Origin: Gemmatimonadota bacterium
GTDB taxonomy: Bacteria > Gemmatimonadota > Gemmatimonadetes > Gemmatimonadales > GWC2-71-9
DNA: 64,000 nt
Assembly: GCA_025358055.1 (NCBI GenBank)
Contig: JANYKV010000114.1
Span: 1 to 64,000, forward strand
Direction: 5' to 3'
Shown here: piece after piece, positions 54,013 to 62,415 of the stretch
Layout of the letters: every line of letters begins with the position of its first letter
How positions within the stretch are numbered: the first letter of the stretch is position 1
Made by a program: the position numbers and the translations under genes
Notes under the pieces: model-generated
What the model saw: only the letters and a program-made list of their open reading frames with translations
Told to the model about the DNA's origin: nothing
The model's database searches: none

Positions 54013-55201
54013 ACTATCCTCGGGGCACTGGGTGGCCCTCGTGTCGAGGTTGGGGGCCATCTCGCACGCCCGGCGCGGCCTGGGCCGAGACCCGGGTGCC
54101 GAGGCACAAATCCGCCGGGAGGTGCAAGCACTCCGAAGCTTCGCCGCGACCTATCGCTTTCCCGATATCTACGCGCTCGCCAGTCGAATCGAGCAGGCCA
54201 ATACCGAGCAATTTCCCCCCCGGGTGGAGGAGTTGGTGCAAATCCTCCGGCAGTTGGTCGGGGGTGTGGACGCCACCAAGACCGCGATCCTCATCGTGGA
54301 GGACAATCCAACCGAACGTGGGCTGTTGGCGGATGCTTTGGCGACTCCGGATCGTGAGATCCTCGTCACCTCGACCGGTGGTGAAGCGCGGAAGGTGCTC
54401 GAGACTCGTCCGGTCGCGCTCGTTGTCCTCAATCTCTCCTTGCCCGACATGGACGGCCGAAACCTCCTCATCCTCATGCGAAATTGGCCCGCCACAACCG
54501 GAACTCCGGTGTTGGTGATGGCGGACTCCACAGGATCCGCAACTCGCGCCGAATGTTTGACCCTTGGCGCGGACGCATTTCTTCCGAAGCCCGTGGATCT
54601 CGATATCGTTCGATCGCTGGTCACCGCCCAGTTGAGGCTCGCGACACCAACGCCGGCGAAATCGCCATCCAGCGCACCCGCGGTCGACCCCTCCCCGGCT
54701 GAACGGGCCATCACTCCGGAACCGATGACCCTACCGGAGATCGTTGCCGAGGAGCTGGCCCTTCCTGAGATCCAGCTTGCCGAGACCCAACCAGGGATGC
54801 CTGCCGCCGCCGCAATGTCAGCGGGGCTCCAGTCGAAGACCATCTTGCTGGTGGAGAATGACCAGCTCACGGCCGAAATCCTGATCCACCGCCTTGCCCG
54901 CGAGGGGTACGAGGTGATCCATCACACGACTGGATCGGCCGTGCTCGAGCGGGCCGCGGAGGAGATCCCCGCGATGGCGATTCTGGAGGTCAAAGTGCCG
55001 GGCATGGACGGATTTGAGCTGCTGACGAGGCTCCGGAGGATCCCGGCGTACGAGTCAATTCCCATTATGCTCCTGACGGGGATGGGTGGGGAGCGGGATG
55101 TTCTCCGTGGTTTTGAAAAGGGTGCGGACGACTACATGGTGAAGCCGTTCTCGCCCCGCGAGCTCATCGCGCGGGTGAACCGGCTTCTCAAGCGACGGTA
55201 G
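54002..55201 (+). CDS. Double receiver-domain protein with both phosphoacceptors replaced
   Basis: A 399-aa cytoplasmic protein overlapping the previous gene by 11 nt. Residues 1-90 are helical and Hpt-like in feel. Receiver 1 (about 93-212) keeps the acidic pair Glu100/Asp101 and Lys195, but the phosphoacceptor position in VVLNLSLPDMDG is Asn144 and the switch Thr is Ala. A Pro/Ala-rich linker follows. Receiver 2 (about 278-398) keeps Glu285, Asp287, Thr359 and Lys381, but the acceptor in AILEVKVPGMDG is Glu329, a phosphomimetic change. No output domain. It should act by protein-protein contact, independent of phosphorylation, most likely on the synthase complex encoded downstream. Confidence 0.88.
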   Translation: MNAELSSGHWVALVSRLGAISHARRGLGRDPGAEAQIRREVQALRSFAATYRFPDIYALASRIEQANTEQFPPRVEELVQILRQLVGGVDATKTAILIVEDNPTERGLLADALATPDREILVTSTGGEARKVLETRPVALVVLNLSLPDMDGRNLLILMRNWPATTGTPVLVMADSTGSATRAECLTLGADAFLPKPVDLDIVRSLVTAQLRLATPTPAKSPSSAPAVDPSPAERAITPEPMTLPEIVAEELALPEIQLAETQPGMPAAAAMSAGLQSKTILLVENDQLTAEILIHRLAREGYEVIHHTTGSAVLERAAEEIPAMAILEVKVPGMDGFELLTRLRRIPAYESIPIMLLTGMGGERDVLRGFEKGADDYMVKPFSPRELIARVNRLLKRR

Positions 55202-55202
55202 G

Positions 55203-56282
55203 GTGCAAAGCCTTCGTGACTTCATCTCTTCTCTCGGTCGCGCCATCGGGCCGACCATTGTCTCGTTAGCGTGGATCATCGTTCTTCTGATCAGCGTCCT
55301 GATCATGCTTGGCGTCACGGTCCTGATCCTCCGGCGGCGCAACAACGTCAAGCAACGCCGCTGGACGAGGCTGGAGCAAGGATGGGAACCCGCAATTCTG
55401 CAAGTCCTGGTGGGGGCGGAGGATTCGGAATCGCTCTGGCGGAAAGTGGAACCCCGAGACCGCCTGTACTTCGTCAGTTTTCTGCTGCGGTACGCCCAGC
55501 GTCTCGCCGGTGACGAGCGCTCGAAGCTCGACGACCTGGCGGCCCCATTTCTCAAACAGATCGCCGCGCGACTCAAGAGCCGGAACGTCGAGCGGCGGGC
55601 CCGCGCGGTCAAGACCCTCACCATCCTCGGCCTCAGAACCCACGCGCGCGTGGTGGTCGAGGCGCTCGATGATCCTTCACCGTTCGTCGCTATGGTGGCC
55701 GCTCGCTCGCTGGCCAACCGGGAGCACCCCGAATTTGCGATGGAGGTGCTGAAACGCCTCCATCGCTTTGAGCACTGGCGGCCGAGTTACCTCGCCTCGA
55801 TGCTCGCGAGCATCGGCCTCGCGGCCGCCCCCGCGTTTCGGCAAACCCTCGCGGACCCTTTGGTCAGTTCCCGCTCTCGCTCCGTGGCGGCGGACGCCCT
55901 GCTCGCCCTGCATGATTTCACAGCGGTCGCCCCAGCCGCTGACGCTCTGACCACGACGAGAGACCGAAACCTCCTCGTAAGCCTCCTCCGTTTTCTCGCT
56001 GAACTGGGTGGGCCCGAGCAGCTGCACGCGATTCGGCCGCATGCCACCTCCTCGGACCCCGTCGTTCGTTCTCGCGCCATCGCGGCCTTGGGCCGGATCG
56101 GAGACCCCGCCGATCGACCGGTATTGCTCGCGGCCTTCCAAGACCCGTCCCCCTGGGTAGCGATTCGCGCCGCGGAGGCCTTGTGGGAGGCGGGAGATAC
56201 GGCGCTCCTCAAAGAGGTGGCTGACTCCGATCACCCGAGAGCGACGCTCGCTCGCCAGGCCCTGGCCGGAGACATCACGTGA
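55203..56282 (+). CDS. Membrane-anchored HEAT-repeat protein
   Basis: A 359-aa protein starting at a GTG one base after the receiver gene's stop. One strong TM helix (about 18-44) is followed by a basic stretch (RRRNNVKQRRW). Residues about 110-355 form an alpha-solenoid of HEAT-type repeats, for example LDDPSPFVAMVAARSLAN and FQDPSPWVAIRAAEALWEAG. It probably faces the cytoplasm and scaffolds partners. It sits between the pseudo-receiver and GT2 genes with a 4-nt overlap to the latter (GTGA), so a receiver-HEAT-GT2 complex is the natural reading. Confidence 0.85.
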   Translation: MQSLRDFISSLGRAIGPTIVSLAWIIVLLISVLIMLGVTVLILRRRNNVKQRRWTRLEQGWEPAILQVLVGAEDSESLWRKVEPRDRLYFVSFLLRYAQRLAGDERSKLDDLAAPFLKQIAARLKSRNVERRARAVKTLTILGLRTHARVVVEALDDPSPFVAMVAARSLANREHPEFAMEVLKRLHRFEHWRPSYLASMLASIGLAAAPAFRQTLADPLVSSRSRSVAADALLALHDFTAVAPAADALTTTRDRNLLVSLLRFLAELGGPEQLHAIRPHATSSDPVVRSRAIAALGRIGDPADRPVLLAAFQDPSPWVAIRAAEALWEAGDTALLKEVADSDHPRATLARQALAGDIT

Positions 56283-57697
56283 TCTGGGCGTTTGTCCGAC
56301 TGCTCCTCGGTTTCTTCAATGGCCTCGTCCTGGCCTATTTTGTCGCGCTCAACGGAGTGTACCTCATCACGAGTCTCCGGGCCTATCTCTCGCTCCGCCG
56401 CTACAGCAGCCGGCTCAAGGCGCTCGATATCCAGCCGTACCTCAAGGCCGAAGGCGCCCCGCCCATGACGCTGCTCGCGCCGGCTTATAACGAGGAGCCC
56501 ACGTGTGTGCAGTCGACGAAATCACTGCTCACCCTGAACTACGCCGACTATGAGATTTTGGTGATCAACGATGGGTCGAAGGACAAGACGCTGGAACGGA
56601 TGAAAGAAGCTTTTGATCTGGCGCCCGCCGCCCGGCTGGCCGTGGGCGATCTCGCCACTAAGAAGGTTCGCGAAGTCTACCAAAGCCGCGTCCATCACAA
56701 TTTGTGGGTGATCGATAAGGAAAACGGAGGGAAGGCGGACACACTGAATGCCGGGATCAACTACGCACGAACACCATTCTTCTGCGCCATGGACGCGGAC
56801 AGCCTCCTCGAGCCCGAGGCGCTGATCCGGGTAGTCCGGCCGTTCCTCGAAGATGAAACGACCATTGCGGTTGGCGGGATCATCCGGATCGTCAACGACT
56901 GTCGCGTGGAATCCGGGCAAGTGACGGATGTCCGAATGCCTCGCAATCTGCTGGCGAGTCTGCAAGTGTTGGAGTACCTTCGCGCCTTCCTCAGTGGCCG
57001 GATGGGATGGGACGCGCTGGATGCCACACTGGTCATCTCGGGCGCCTTTGGCGTCTTTCGCCGCGATCTGGTGATTCAGGTGGGCGGCTATGCCACGGAC
57101 ACGGTCGGCGAAGATATGGAGCTTGTCGTCCGCATGCACCGCCACTGCCGGGAGAATGCCATACCGTACCGGATCGCATTCGTCCCCGACCCGGTTGCCT
57201 GGACCGAGTGTCCGGAGTCCGTGAAAGTGCTGTCCCGCCAACGGGACCGCTGGCAGCGCGGTCTCATCGAAACCCTGCTCCGGCATCGCAAGATGCTGTT
57301 GAATCCGCGCTATGGTCGGGTCGGGATGGTGGCGTTTCCGTATTTCTTCTTTCTCGAGATGTGCGGTCCGATCATCGAGTTTCTGGGCTACATCTCTTTT
57401 GCGGTGGCCGTCATACTCGGAGTCGCGTCCAAGCAGTACATTATCGCCTTCCTCCTGGTTGCGTTCGTATTCGGGACGGTGTTGTCCGTTTCCGCGGTGG
57501 CTCTCGAAGAGCTAGGCTTTCGGCGCTATCTTCGCTTGGGCGACCTGTTCCGCCTGTTGGGCCTGAGCGTGGTTGAGAACTTCGGTTACCGGCAACTCTC
57601 AACCTTTTGGCGGATGAAGGGCACCGTGTCCGCCATGCGGGGCCAGAAGGGATGGGGTCGCATGGAGCGACGCGGTTTCGCAGTGCCCAAGACCTGA
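56279..57697 (+). CDS. Membrane family 2 glycosyltransferase, processive synthase type
   Basis: A 472-aa protein with an N-terminal TM (about 5-32) and three or so C-terminal TMs (about 350-440). GT-A motifs of processive beta-glycan synthases are present: NDGS with Asp98, DAD (172-174), GED (277-279, TED position) and QRDRW (321-325, Q-x-x-R-W). These define PgaC, hyaluronan or cellulose synthase-like enzymes that polymerise and extrude the chain. No PilZ domain is present, so c-di-GMP control in cis is absent. It starts at GTG overlapping the HEAT gene stop. The polymer identity is unknown; PNAG-like and mixed glucans are both possible. Confidence 0.92.
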   Translation: MIWAFVRLLLGFFNGLVLAYFVALNGVYLITSLRAYLSLRRYSSRLKALDIQPYLKAEGAPPMTLLAPAYNEEPTCVQSTKSLLTLNYADYEILVINDGSKDKTLERMKEAFDLAPAARLAVGDLATKKVREVYQSRVHHNLWVIDKENGGKADTLNAGINYARTPFFCAMDADSLLEPEALIRVVRPFLEDETTIAVGGIIRIVNDCRVESGQVTDVRMPRNLLASLQVLEYLRAFLSGRMGWDALDATLVISGAFGVFRRDLVIQVGGYATDTVGEDMELVVRMHRHCRENAIPYRIAFVPDPVAWTECPESVKVLSRQRDRWQRGLIETLLRHRKMLLNPRYGRVGMVAFPYFFFLEMCGPIIEFLGYISFAVAVILGVASKQYIIAFLLVAFVFGTVLSVSAVALEELGFRRYLRLGDLFRLLGLSVVENFGYRQLSTFWRMKGTVSAMRGQKGWGRMERRGFAVPKT

Positions 57698-57737
57698 ATT
57701 GCAGCAGGACGATCGTTTCACCTTTGGAGGTCCTTCC

Positions 57738-59828
57738 ATGTTCTCAAATCTGCGCAGGCTGCTCCGTATCTCCGCCGCAACACTTGTCCTCCCTGGTGCC
57801 CTCGTGGCGCAGGAGGTACCGTCCGACTCCCTCCTCACGGTGGGCCACTATCTGGACCTCGAATCGGTGGGTGAGCCCAAGCTCTCCCCCGATGGGGCCC
57901 GAGTGGTATATACCAGGCGCTGGGCCAATAAAATGGATGACACGTGGGAGACCGCCCTGTGGATCACCAACGCGGATGGAACCCGGAATCACTTCCTTAC
58001 CAAGGGCTCCAATGCCGTGTGGTCGCCGGACGGATCCCGAATTGCGTACATCGCTCCTGGGGACCCCAAAGGCACCCAGATCTTTGTCCGCTGGATGGAT
58101 TCGGAAGGGGCGACCTCCCAGGTCACTCGACTCACCGATGCCCCAAGTGATCTCAAATGGTCGCCGGACGGCAAGTGGCTCGGATTCAGCGGGTTCGTCG
58201 CAAAGCCCTCGGTCTGGAAAATCGACCTTCCCTCCGCGCCCGAAGGCGCCAAGTGGACCAAGGCCCCTCGCTATGTGGATCGACTCCACTATCGGCAGGA
58301 TCGTCGCGGGTACACGGACCCTGGATTCGTCCACCTATTCACCATTCCCGCGGACGGCGGAACTCCGCGCGACGTGACGCCCGGGGACTGGAGTGTCGGA
58401 GGACGCTTTTATGGATTGGCCGGTGCGGTCGGCTGGGCTTGGACACCGGATGGACGATCTATCGTGGTCGACGGCCTGAAGGAAGCGGATGCCGATCTGC
58501 GCTACCGCGAATCGAATCTCTACGTCATTGACCTCGCCACCGGGGCCGAGCGCCGCCTCACGGGAACCAAGGGGTTTTGGGGCAGTCCCTCCGTCTCCCC
58601 CGATGGCCAGGTGGTAGCCTTCTCGGGCTTCGCATGGACGACCGATACGTATCACGCGTCCGACCTGTACACCATCCGACTGGATGGCACCGGGATGAAA
58701 AGCCTGTCGGCAGGGTTCGATCGAAGCCCGGGCGAACTATCTTGGGCCCCCGACGGCAGTGGCGTGTACTTCACGAGCGAAGATCGGGGAGCGATGAACC
58801 TCAACTTCGCTTCCGTCGGCGGCGGAGTTCGGGGCATCACGACGGGAGTTCACATGTTGGCGGGAGTTTCCCTCGGGGCTACTGGAATCGGGACTGCCGT
58901 CCGCACCACGTTTACGCAGCCGACGAACATCGTGCGGTTTGCGCTGCCCCGCCGCGCCGGGGAAACCGTGTCGACGTTTACTTCGTTGACCCATGTCAAT
59001 GACGATGTTCTCGCCGGCAAACGGGTGGCCGATGCGGAGGAAATCTGGTATCGCTCGACCGGCGGGGCGCGGGTTCAAGGATGGATTGTGAAACCACCGT
59101 CCTTCGACCCAGCCAAGAAGTATCCCCTGATTCTCGAAATTCATGGCGGTCCCCATGGGATGTACAATGTGGGGTTCAGCTATATGTGGCAAAACTTCGC
59201 GGCGAACGGCTACGTGGTGCTCTATACGAATCCCCGAGGGAGCACCGGGTACGGATCCGTCTTCGGCAACGCTATCAATCGCGCCTATCCAAGCGTGGAT
59301 TACGATGACTTGATGGCCGGTGTGGATTCGGTCATTGGGCGGGGATACATCGATAGCAAGAACATGTTCGTGTCCGGCTGCAGCGGCGGTGGGGTCCTTT
59401 CGAGCTGGGTCATCGGCCATACCAATCGTTTCGCGGCCGCGGCGGTGCGGTGTCCGGTGATTGATTGGTTGAGTTTCTCCGGCGAAACCGACATTCCGTT
59501 TTTCCTGAAGGGGTTTTTCGAGAAGCCATTTTGGGAAGACCCACAGCCGTGGCTTAAGCAGTCGTCACTGATGTACGTTGGGAACGTCACCACGCCGACG
59601 CTGCTCATGACCGGGGTGCTCGATCAACGAACCCCTATGCCGCAGACGGAGGAATACTTCGCGGCCCTCAAGATGCGCGGCGTGCCCACCGCGATCCTGC
59701 GGTTTGAGGAAGAATGGCATGGCACGTCCTCCAAGCCGTCCAACTTTATGCGCACTCAACTGTACATGATGAGTTGGTTCAAGAAGTATGGCGGGATGGC
59801 TCGGCCCGCCGCGGGGTCCGAACCGTAG
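57738..59828 (+). CDS. Secreted S9-family peptidase with GCSGGG elbow (paralogue 3)
   Basis: A 696-aa protein; the ATG at 57738 has GGAGG 7 nt upstream. The signal peptide ends ...GALVAQ (about residue 25). Propeller and catalytic domain match the paralogues at 41344 and 47276, with Ser549 in GCSGGG, Asp in GVLDQRTPM and His in EWHGTSSKPSNF. It starts 40 nt after the GT2 stop, so it may be read from the same transcript. A strong terminator follows the stop. Confidence 0.93.
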   Translation: MFSNLRRLLRISAATLVLPGALVAQEVPSDSLLTVGHYLDLESVGEPKLSPDGARVVYTRRWANKMDDTWETALWITNADGTRNHFLTKGSNAVWSPDGSRIAYIAPGDPKGTQIFVRWMDSEGATSQVTRLTDAPSDLKWSPDGKWLGFSGFVAKPSVWKIDLPSAPEGAKWTKAPRYVDRLHYRQDRRGYTDPGFVHLFTIPADGGTPRDVTPGDWSVGGRFYGLAGAVGWAWTPDGRSIVVDGLKEADADLRYRESNLYVIDLATGAERRLTGTKGFWGSPSVSPDGQVVAFSGFAWTTDTYHASDLYTIRLDGTGMKSLSAGFDRSPGELSWAPDGSGVYFTSEDRGAMNLNFASVGGGVRGITTGVHMLAGVSLGATGIGTAVRTTFTQPTNIVRFALPRRAGETVSTFTSLTHVNDDVLAGKRVADAEEIWYRSTGGARVQGWIVKPPSFDPAKKYPLILEIHGGPHGMYNVGFSYMWQNFAANGYVVLYTNPRGSTGYGSVFGNAINRAYPSVDYDDLMAGVDSVIGRGYIDSKNMFVSGCSGGGVLSSWVIGHTNRFAAAAVRCPVIDWLSFSGETDIPFFLKGFFEKPFWEDPQPWLKQSSLMYVGNVTTPTLLMTGVLDQRTPMPQTEEYFAALKMRGVPTAILRFEEEWHGTSSKPSNFMRTQLYMMSWFKKYGGMARPAAGSEP

Positions 59829-59837
59829 GCTACAGTC

Positions 59838-59875
59838 GGAGGGGCACGGCAGGCCGTGCCCCTCCTGCTGTTTTC
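59838..59875. terminator. Intrinsic terminator between convergent genes
   Basis: A perfect 12-bp stem (GGAGGGGCACGG / CCGTGCCCCTCC, 59838-59865) with a CAGG loop is followed by TGCTGTTTTC. It lies between the stops of the S9 gene (+) and the M23 gene (-). The T-run is on the + side, so it mainly ends the S9/GT2 transcript, but the stem could serve both directions. Confidence 0.85.
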
Positions 59876-59876
59876 G

Positions 59877-61037
59877 CTAGGGAAACCTCACGATCGCGTT
59901 CTCGAGTGGGATTTCACGTACTCGAGTACTCCTTGGACCGCTCTTCTCCTTCCACCCGGTTTTCGTAAGTTCATCTTCAATATCGCCCGCGGGGAGTTGC
60001 TCGAGAAGCTCGAACCGCTCGTACTCGAAGGGGGTCCCCTCCGATCCGAGAGGTGAACTCCGGTTGCCTACGTGAAAGTGGAGGTGAGGTGCCGTGGAGT
60101 TGCCCGAATTGCCGAGCAGTCCGATCGCCTGTCCGCGCTTCACCCGATCGCCCCGCTTCACCTTCAATGACCCGGGCTGAAGATGCGCAAACAACCCAAA
60201 GGATCCGTTGCCGAGGTCAAGGATGACGTGGTTTCCGGCCACCGTCTCCAGGGTGATTGGAACCGCCATGGTGGGTGACATGGGGACATTCTCGATGATG
60301 CCATCCTTCGTTTCTGTTATTACGCCGTCGGCGACTGCGACGACCGGAGTTCCGTAGTCGTACCAATTCGCATTGATCGTGGAATCACCGTGGAAGGGCA
60401 GTCCGTCCGGCCCGAGCTTCACCCAGTCGGTGGCGAATCGCTGCGCAATCCGTGCTGACCCTTCGAGTGGGATCACGGTCCGACGGTGCCCCGAAACGTT
60501 GCTTGGCCCGCCGCCGGCTACCCAAGGACCCCCACTGATCGGGGCCCGAAGCAATGGCACTGGGGTTGAGCTGATATTGACGGTAAAGCCGTCGAGGGTA
60601 TCTCGCCGCGCACTCTGCACACTATCTGCCGGGGTCACAATGAACCGATGTTGGAGCGAATGGGGGAGCGGTTGGCCATCGGGCACGGTGACGAACAGGT
60701 ACAAGAGACTCTGCCGTCCGGTGGGGATTCGATCGTCCCCGCTGGCCAAGGGGGCGCCAGCCGGTCGGAGTGCGTGTTTCAGCGAGTCGCCGCTCAGGAC
60801 AAGCAATGGAGTCGCGCGGCCCTGGTCCGCGAAGATTTCCACCCGGTCCAGCGCGCGGTCCTTCGATCCGATGTTGGTGATCCGGAGCTCATAGATGAAA
60901 TGGTGCGCCCCGAGCGCGGTTACCGGCGCGGGCGCGATAGGGGCATGGATATCGAACGCAACGAGGTTGAGCTGTCCCGAGGCCTTTCGAAGAACCAGTA
61001 CCAGAAGGCAGAACAGAACCGAGGTCGCGCGAACCAT
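59877..61037 (-). CDS. Secreted M23-family (LytM) endopeptidase
   Basis: A 386-aa protein. GGGAG lies 5 nt before the ATG at 61037, which opens a signal peptide (MVRATSVLFCLLVLVLRKASGQ). Residues about 25-170 form an unassigned beta-rich domain. The M23 domain (about 190-345) has RIAQRFATDW, GTPVVAVADGVI, GNSGNST and HLHFH (318-322), which holds a zinc-ligand His. The first canonical ligand (HxxxD, usually HxGxD) is not obvious; the matching region reads WYDYGTPVVA, so activity should be checked. Likely role: peptidoglycan cross-link cleavage or activation of such enzymes. Confidence 0.87.
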   Translation of the reverse strand: MVRATSVLFCLLVLVLRKASGQLNLVAFDIHAPIAPAPVTALGAHHFIYELRITNIGSKDRALDRVEIFADQGRATPLLVLSGDSLKHALRPAGAPLASGDDRIPTGRQSLLYLFVTVPDGQPLPHSLQHRFIVTPADSVQSARRDTLDGFTVNISSTPVPLLRAPISGGPWVAGGGPSNVSGHRRTVIPLEGSARIAQRFATDWVKLGPDGLPFHGDSTINANWYDYGTPVVAVADGVITETKDGIIENVPMSPTMAVPITLETVAGNHVILDLGNGSFGLFAHLQPGSLKVKRGDRVKRGQAIGLLGNSGNSTAPHLHFHVGNRSSPLGSEGTPFEYERFELLEQLPAGDIEDELTKTGWKEKSGPRSTRVREIPLENAIVRFP

Positions 61038-61094
61038 GGTTGCTCCCGTTTGTAGGTGACCCGAAGAGGTCGGGCTCGACGACCAGACCCCTCT

Positions 61095-61126
61095 CTGGAA
61101 CGACTGATACGCCCGAAAAGTTCCAG
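61095..61126. promoter_or_regulatory. Perfect 7-bp inverted repeat upstream of the M23 gene
   Basis: CTGGAAC and GTTCCAG are separated by 18 nt and lie 58-89 nt before the M23 start. There is no T-run. On the minus strand it includes GGAACTT, the -35 box of many extracytoplasmic-stress sigma factors, but the spacing to a possible GTC -10 is too short to claim such a promoter. An operator is the simpler reading. Confidence 0.35.
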
Positions 61127-61152
61127 CCGGAGAGCACGAAACGGCGGATTCC

Positions 61153-62400
61153 CTAGGACTCCTCGAGACGATCCAAGTGCCGAAGGTCCGGCCAAGTGGC
61201 CCCCACCGCCGCAACCACCAAGATCGTGGCAATCCCTCCCGCGACTACGGAGACCACTGGTCCGAACAGCGCCGCCACCGCGCCGGATTCGAAGCCTCCG
61301 AGTTCGTTCGAAGTGCCAATGAACAGGCTGTTCACGGCCGACACTCGTCCGCGCATGTGTTCCGGCGTCCGCAACTGCGCGAGCGTGGTCCGTATCACTA
61401 CGCTGATGCTGTCGAAGCCCCCGAGGAGGAACAGCATCAGGAAGGAGAGCGCAAACCAGTGGCTCACCCCAAAGACCACCGTGGAGAGTCCGAATCCCGT
61501 CACGGCCAGAATCAGGGTTCTCCCCGCTTTTCGAAATGGAGGTCGATGAGCCAGGACCAATGCCATCGAGACGGCACCGATCGAGTCCGCGGCCAAGAGC
61601 CAGCCGAGTCCACTTGGGCCGACGTGGAGAATGTCTTTCGCATAGATCGGCAAAAGCGCGGTCGCTCCGCCGAAGAGAACGGCGAAGAGGTCCAATGTCA
61701 GCGCGGCGAGGAGAATCTTGGTCTTCCAGACGAAACGGATTCCTTCGAACGCGTCGTGGATTCGGCGCGAGAGACCCTCGGTGTTCTGGTCCGGGGCCAG
61801 ATGGAGTGTTCGTCCCTCACGAACGTGCACCGCGAGGAGCAGGAAGAAGAAGGTCAGGATCGCGAACACGTTGAGGGCATACACGAGCGACGGGCGGCGG
61901 CTAAGTGCGATGAGGGCTCCTCCAACGGCTGGTCCGAGAACAGCGGCCAACTGCCATCCACCTGAATTCCAAGTTGCGGCGTTCGGAAATTTTTCCCGAG
62001 AGAGCGTTTGCGGGAGCACCGATCCTTTGGCCGGGTTATAAAACGCCCGCGCACACCCATTCAGAAAGAGAAATCCATAGAAATAGAGTATTGGCGCGTG
62101 ACGCCACGAAACGACCGAGAGTCCGAACGCGGCGGTGGCCAGTACGCCCAAAGCCGCCAGCAAGACCCGCTTGCGTTCAAAGCGGTCCACCACATGCCCG
62201 GCCGGCAAAGTCAATACGATGATGGGGATGACCTGCACGAGGCCGACGAGCCCTAGGGCAAGAGCTTTCCCGGTGCGCTCATAAAGCTCCCAGCCGATGG
62301 CGACGTTCTGCATCGTCTGGCCCACCGTCGCAATGATGTTGCCGACGAGGTAACGCCGGAACCCCGGTTCGCGGAGCGCGAGGTACGGATCATGAGACAC
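61153..62400 (-). CDS. MFS exporter (MFS_3/EntS-like)
   Basis: A 415-aa membrane protein with about 12 hydrophobic segments. It begins MSHDPYLALREPGFRRYLVGN, the conserved start of the enterobactin-exporter-like MFS group. Motif A is GHVVDRFERKRVLL (about 68-81) and LRTPEHMRGRVSAVNSLF (about 343-360) is the matching C-half motif. No siderophore genes are near, so the cargo is unknown. It lies 15 nt downstream of the lytic transglycosylase gene on the same strand and is probably cotranscribed with it. Confidence 0.9.
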   Translation of the reverse strand: MSHDPYLALREPGFRRYLVGNIIATVGQTMQNVAIGWELYERTGKALALGLVGLVQVIPIIVLTLPAGHVVDRFERKRVLLAALGVLATAAFGLSVVSWRHAPILYFYGFLFLNGCARAFYNPAKGSVLPQTLSREKFPNAATWNSGGWQLAAVLGPAVGGALIALSRRPSLVYALNVFAILTFFFLLLAVHVREGRTLHLAPDQNTEGLSRRIHDAFEGIRFVWKTKILLAALTLDLFAVLFGGATALLPIYAKDILHVGPSGLGWLLAADSIGAVSMALVLAHRPPFRKAGRTLILAVTGFGLSTVVFGVSHWFALSFLMLFLLGGFDSISVVIRTTLAQLRTPEHMRGRVSAVNSLFIGTSNELGGFESGAVAALFGPVVSVVAGGIATILVVAAVGATWPDLRHLDRLEES

Positions 62401-62415
62401 GCGGAAGAATAACCC

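Noticed and set aside
57738-59828. Treating the third S9 peptidase as part of the exopolysaccharide machinery
   Set aside because: Its paralogues at 41344 and 47276 sit beside unrelated genes, so its position after the GT2 gene is more likely incidental.
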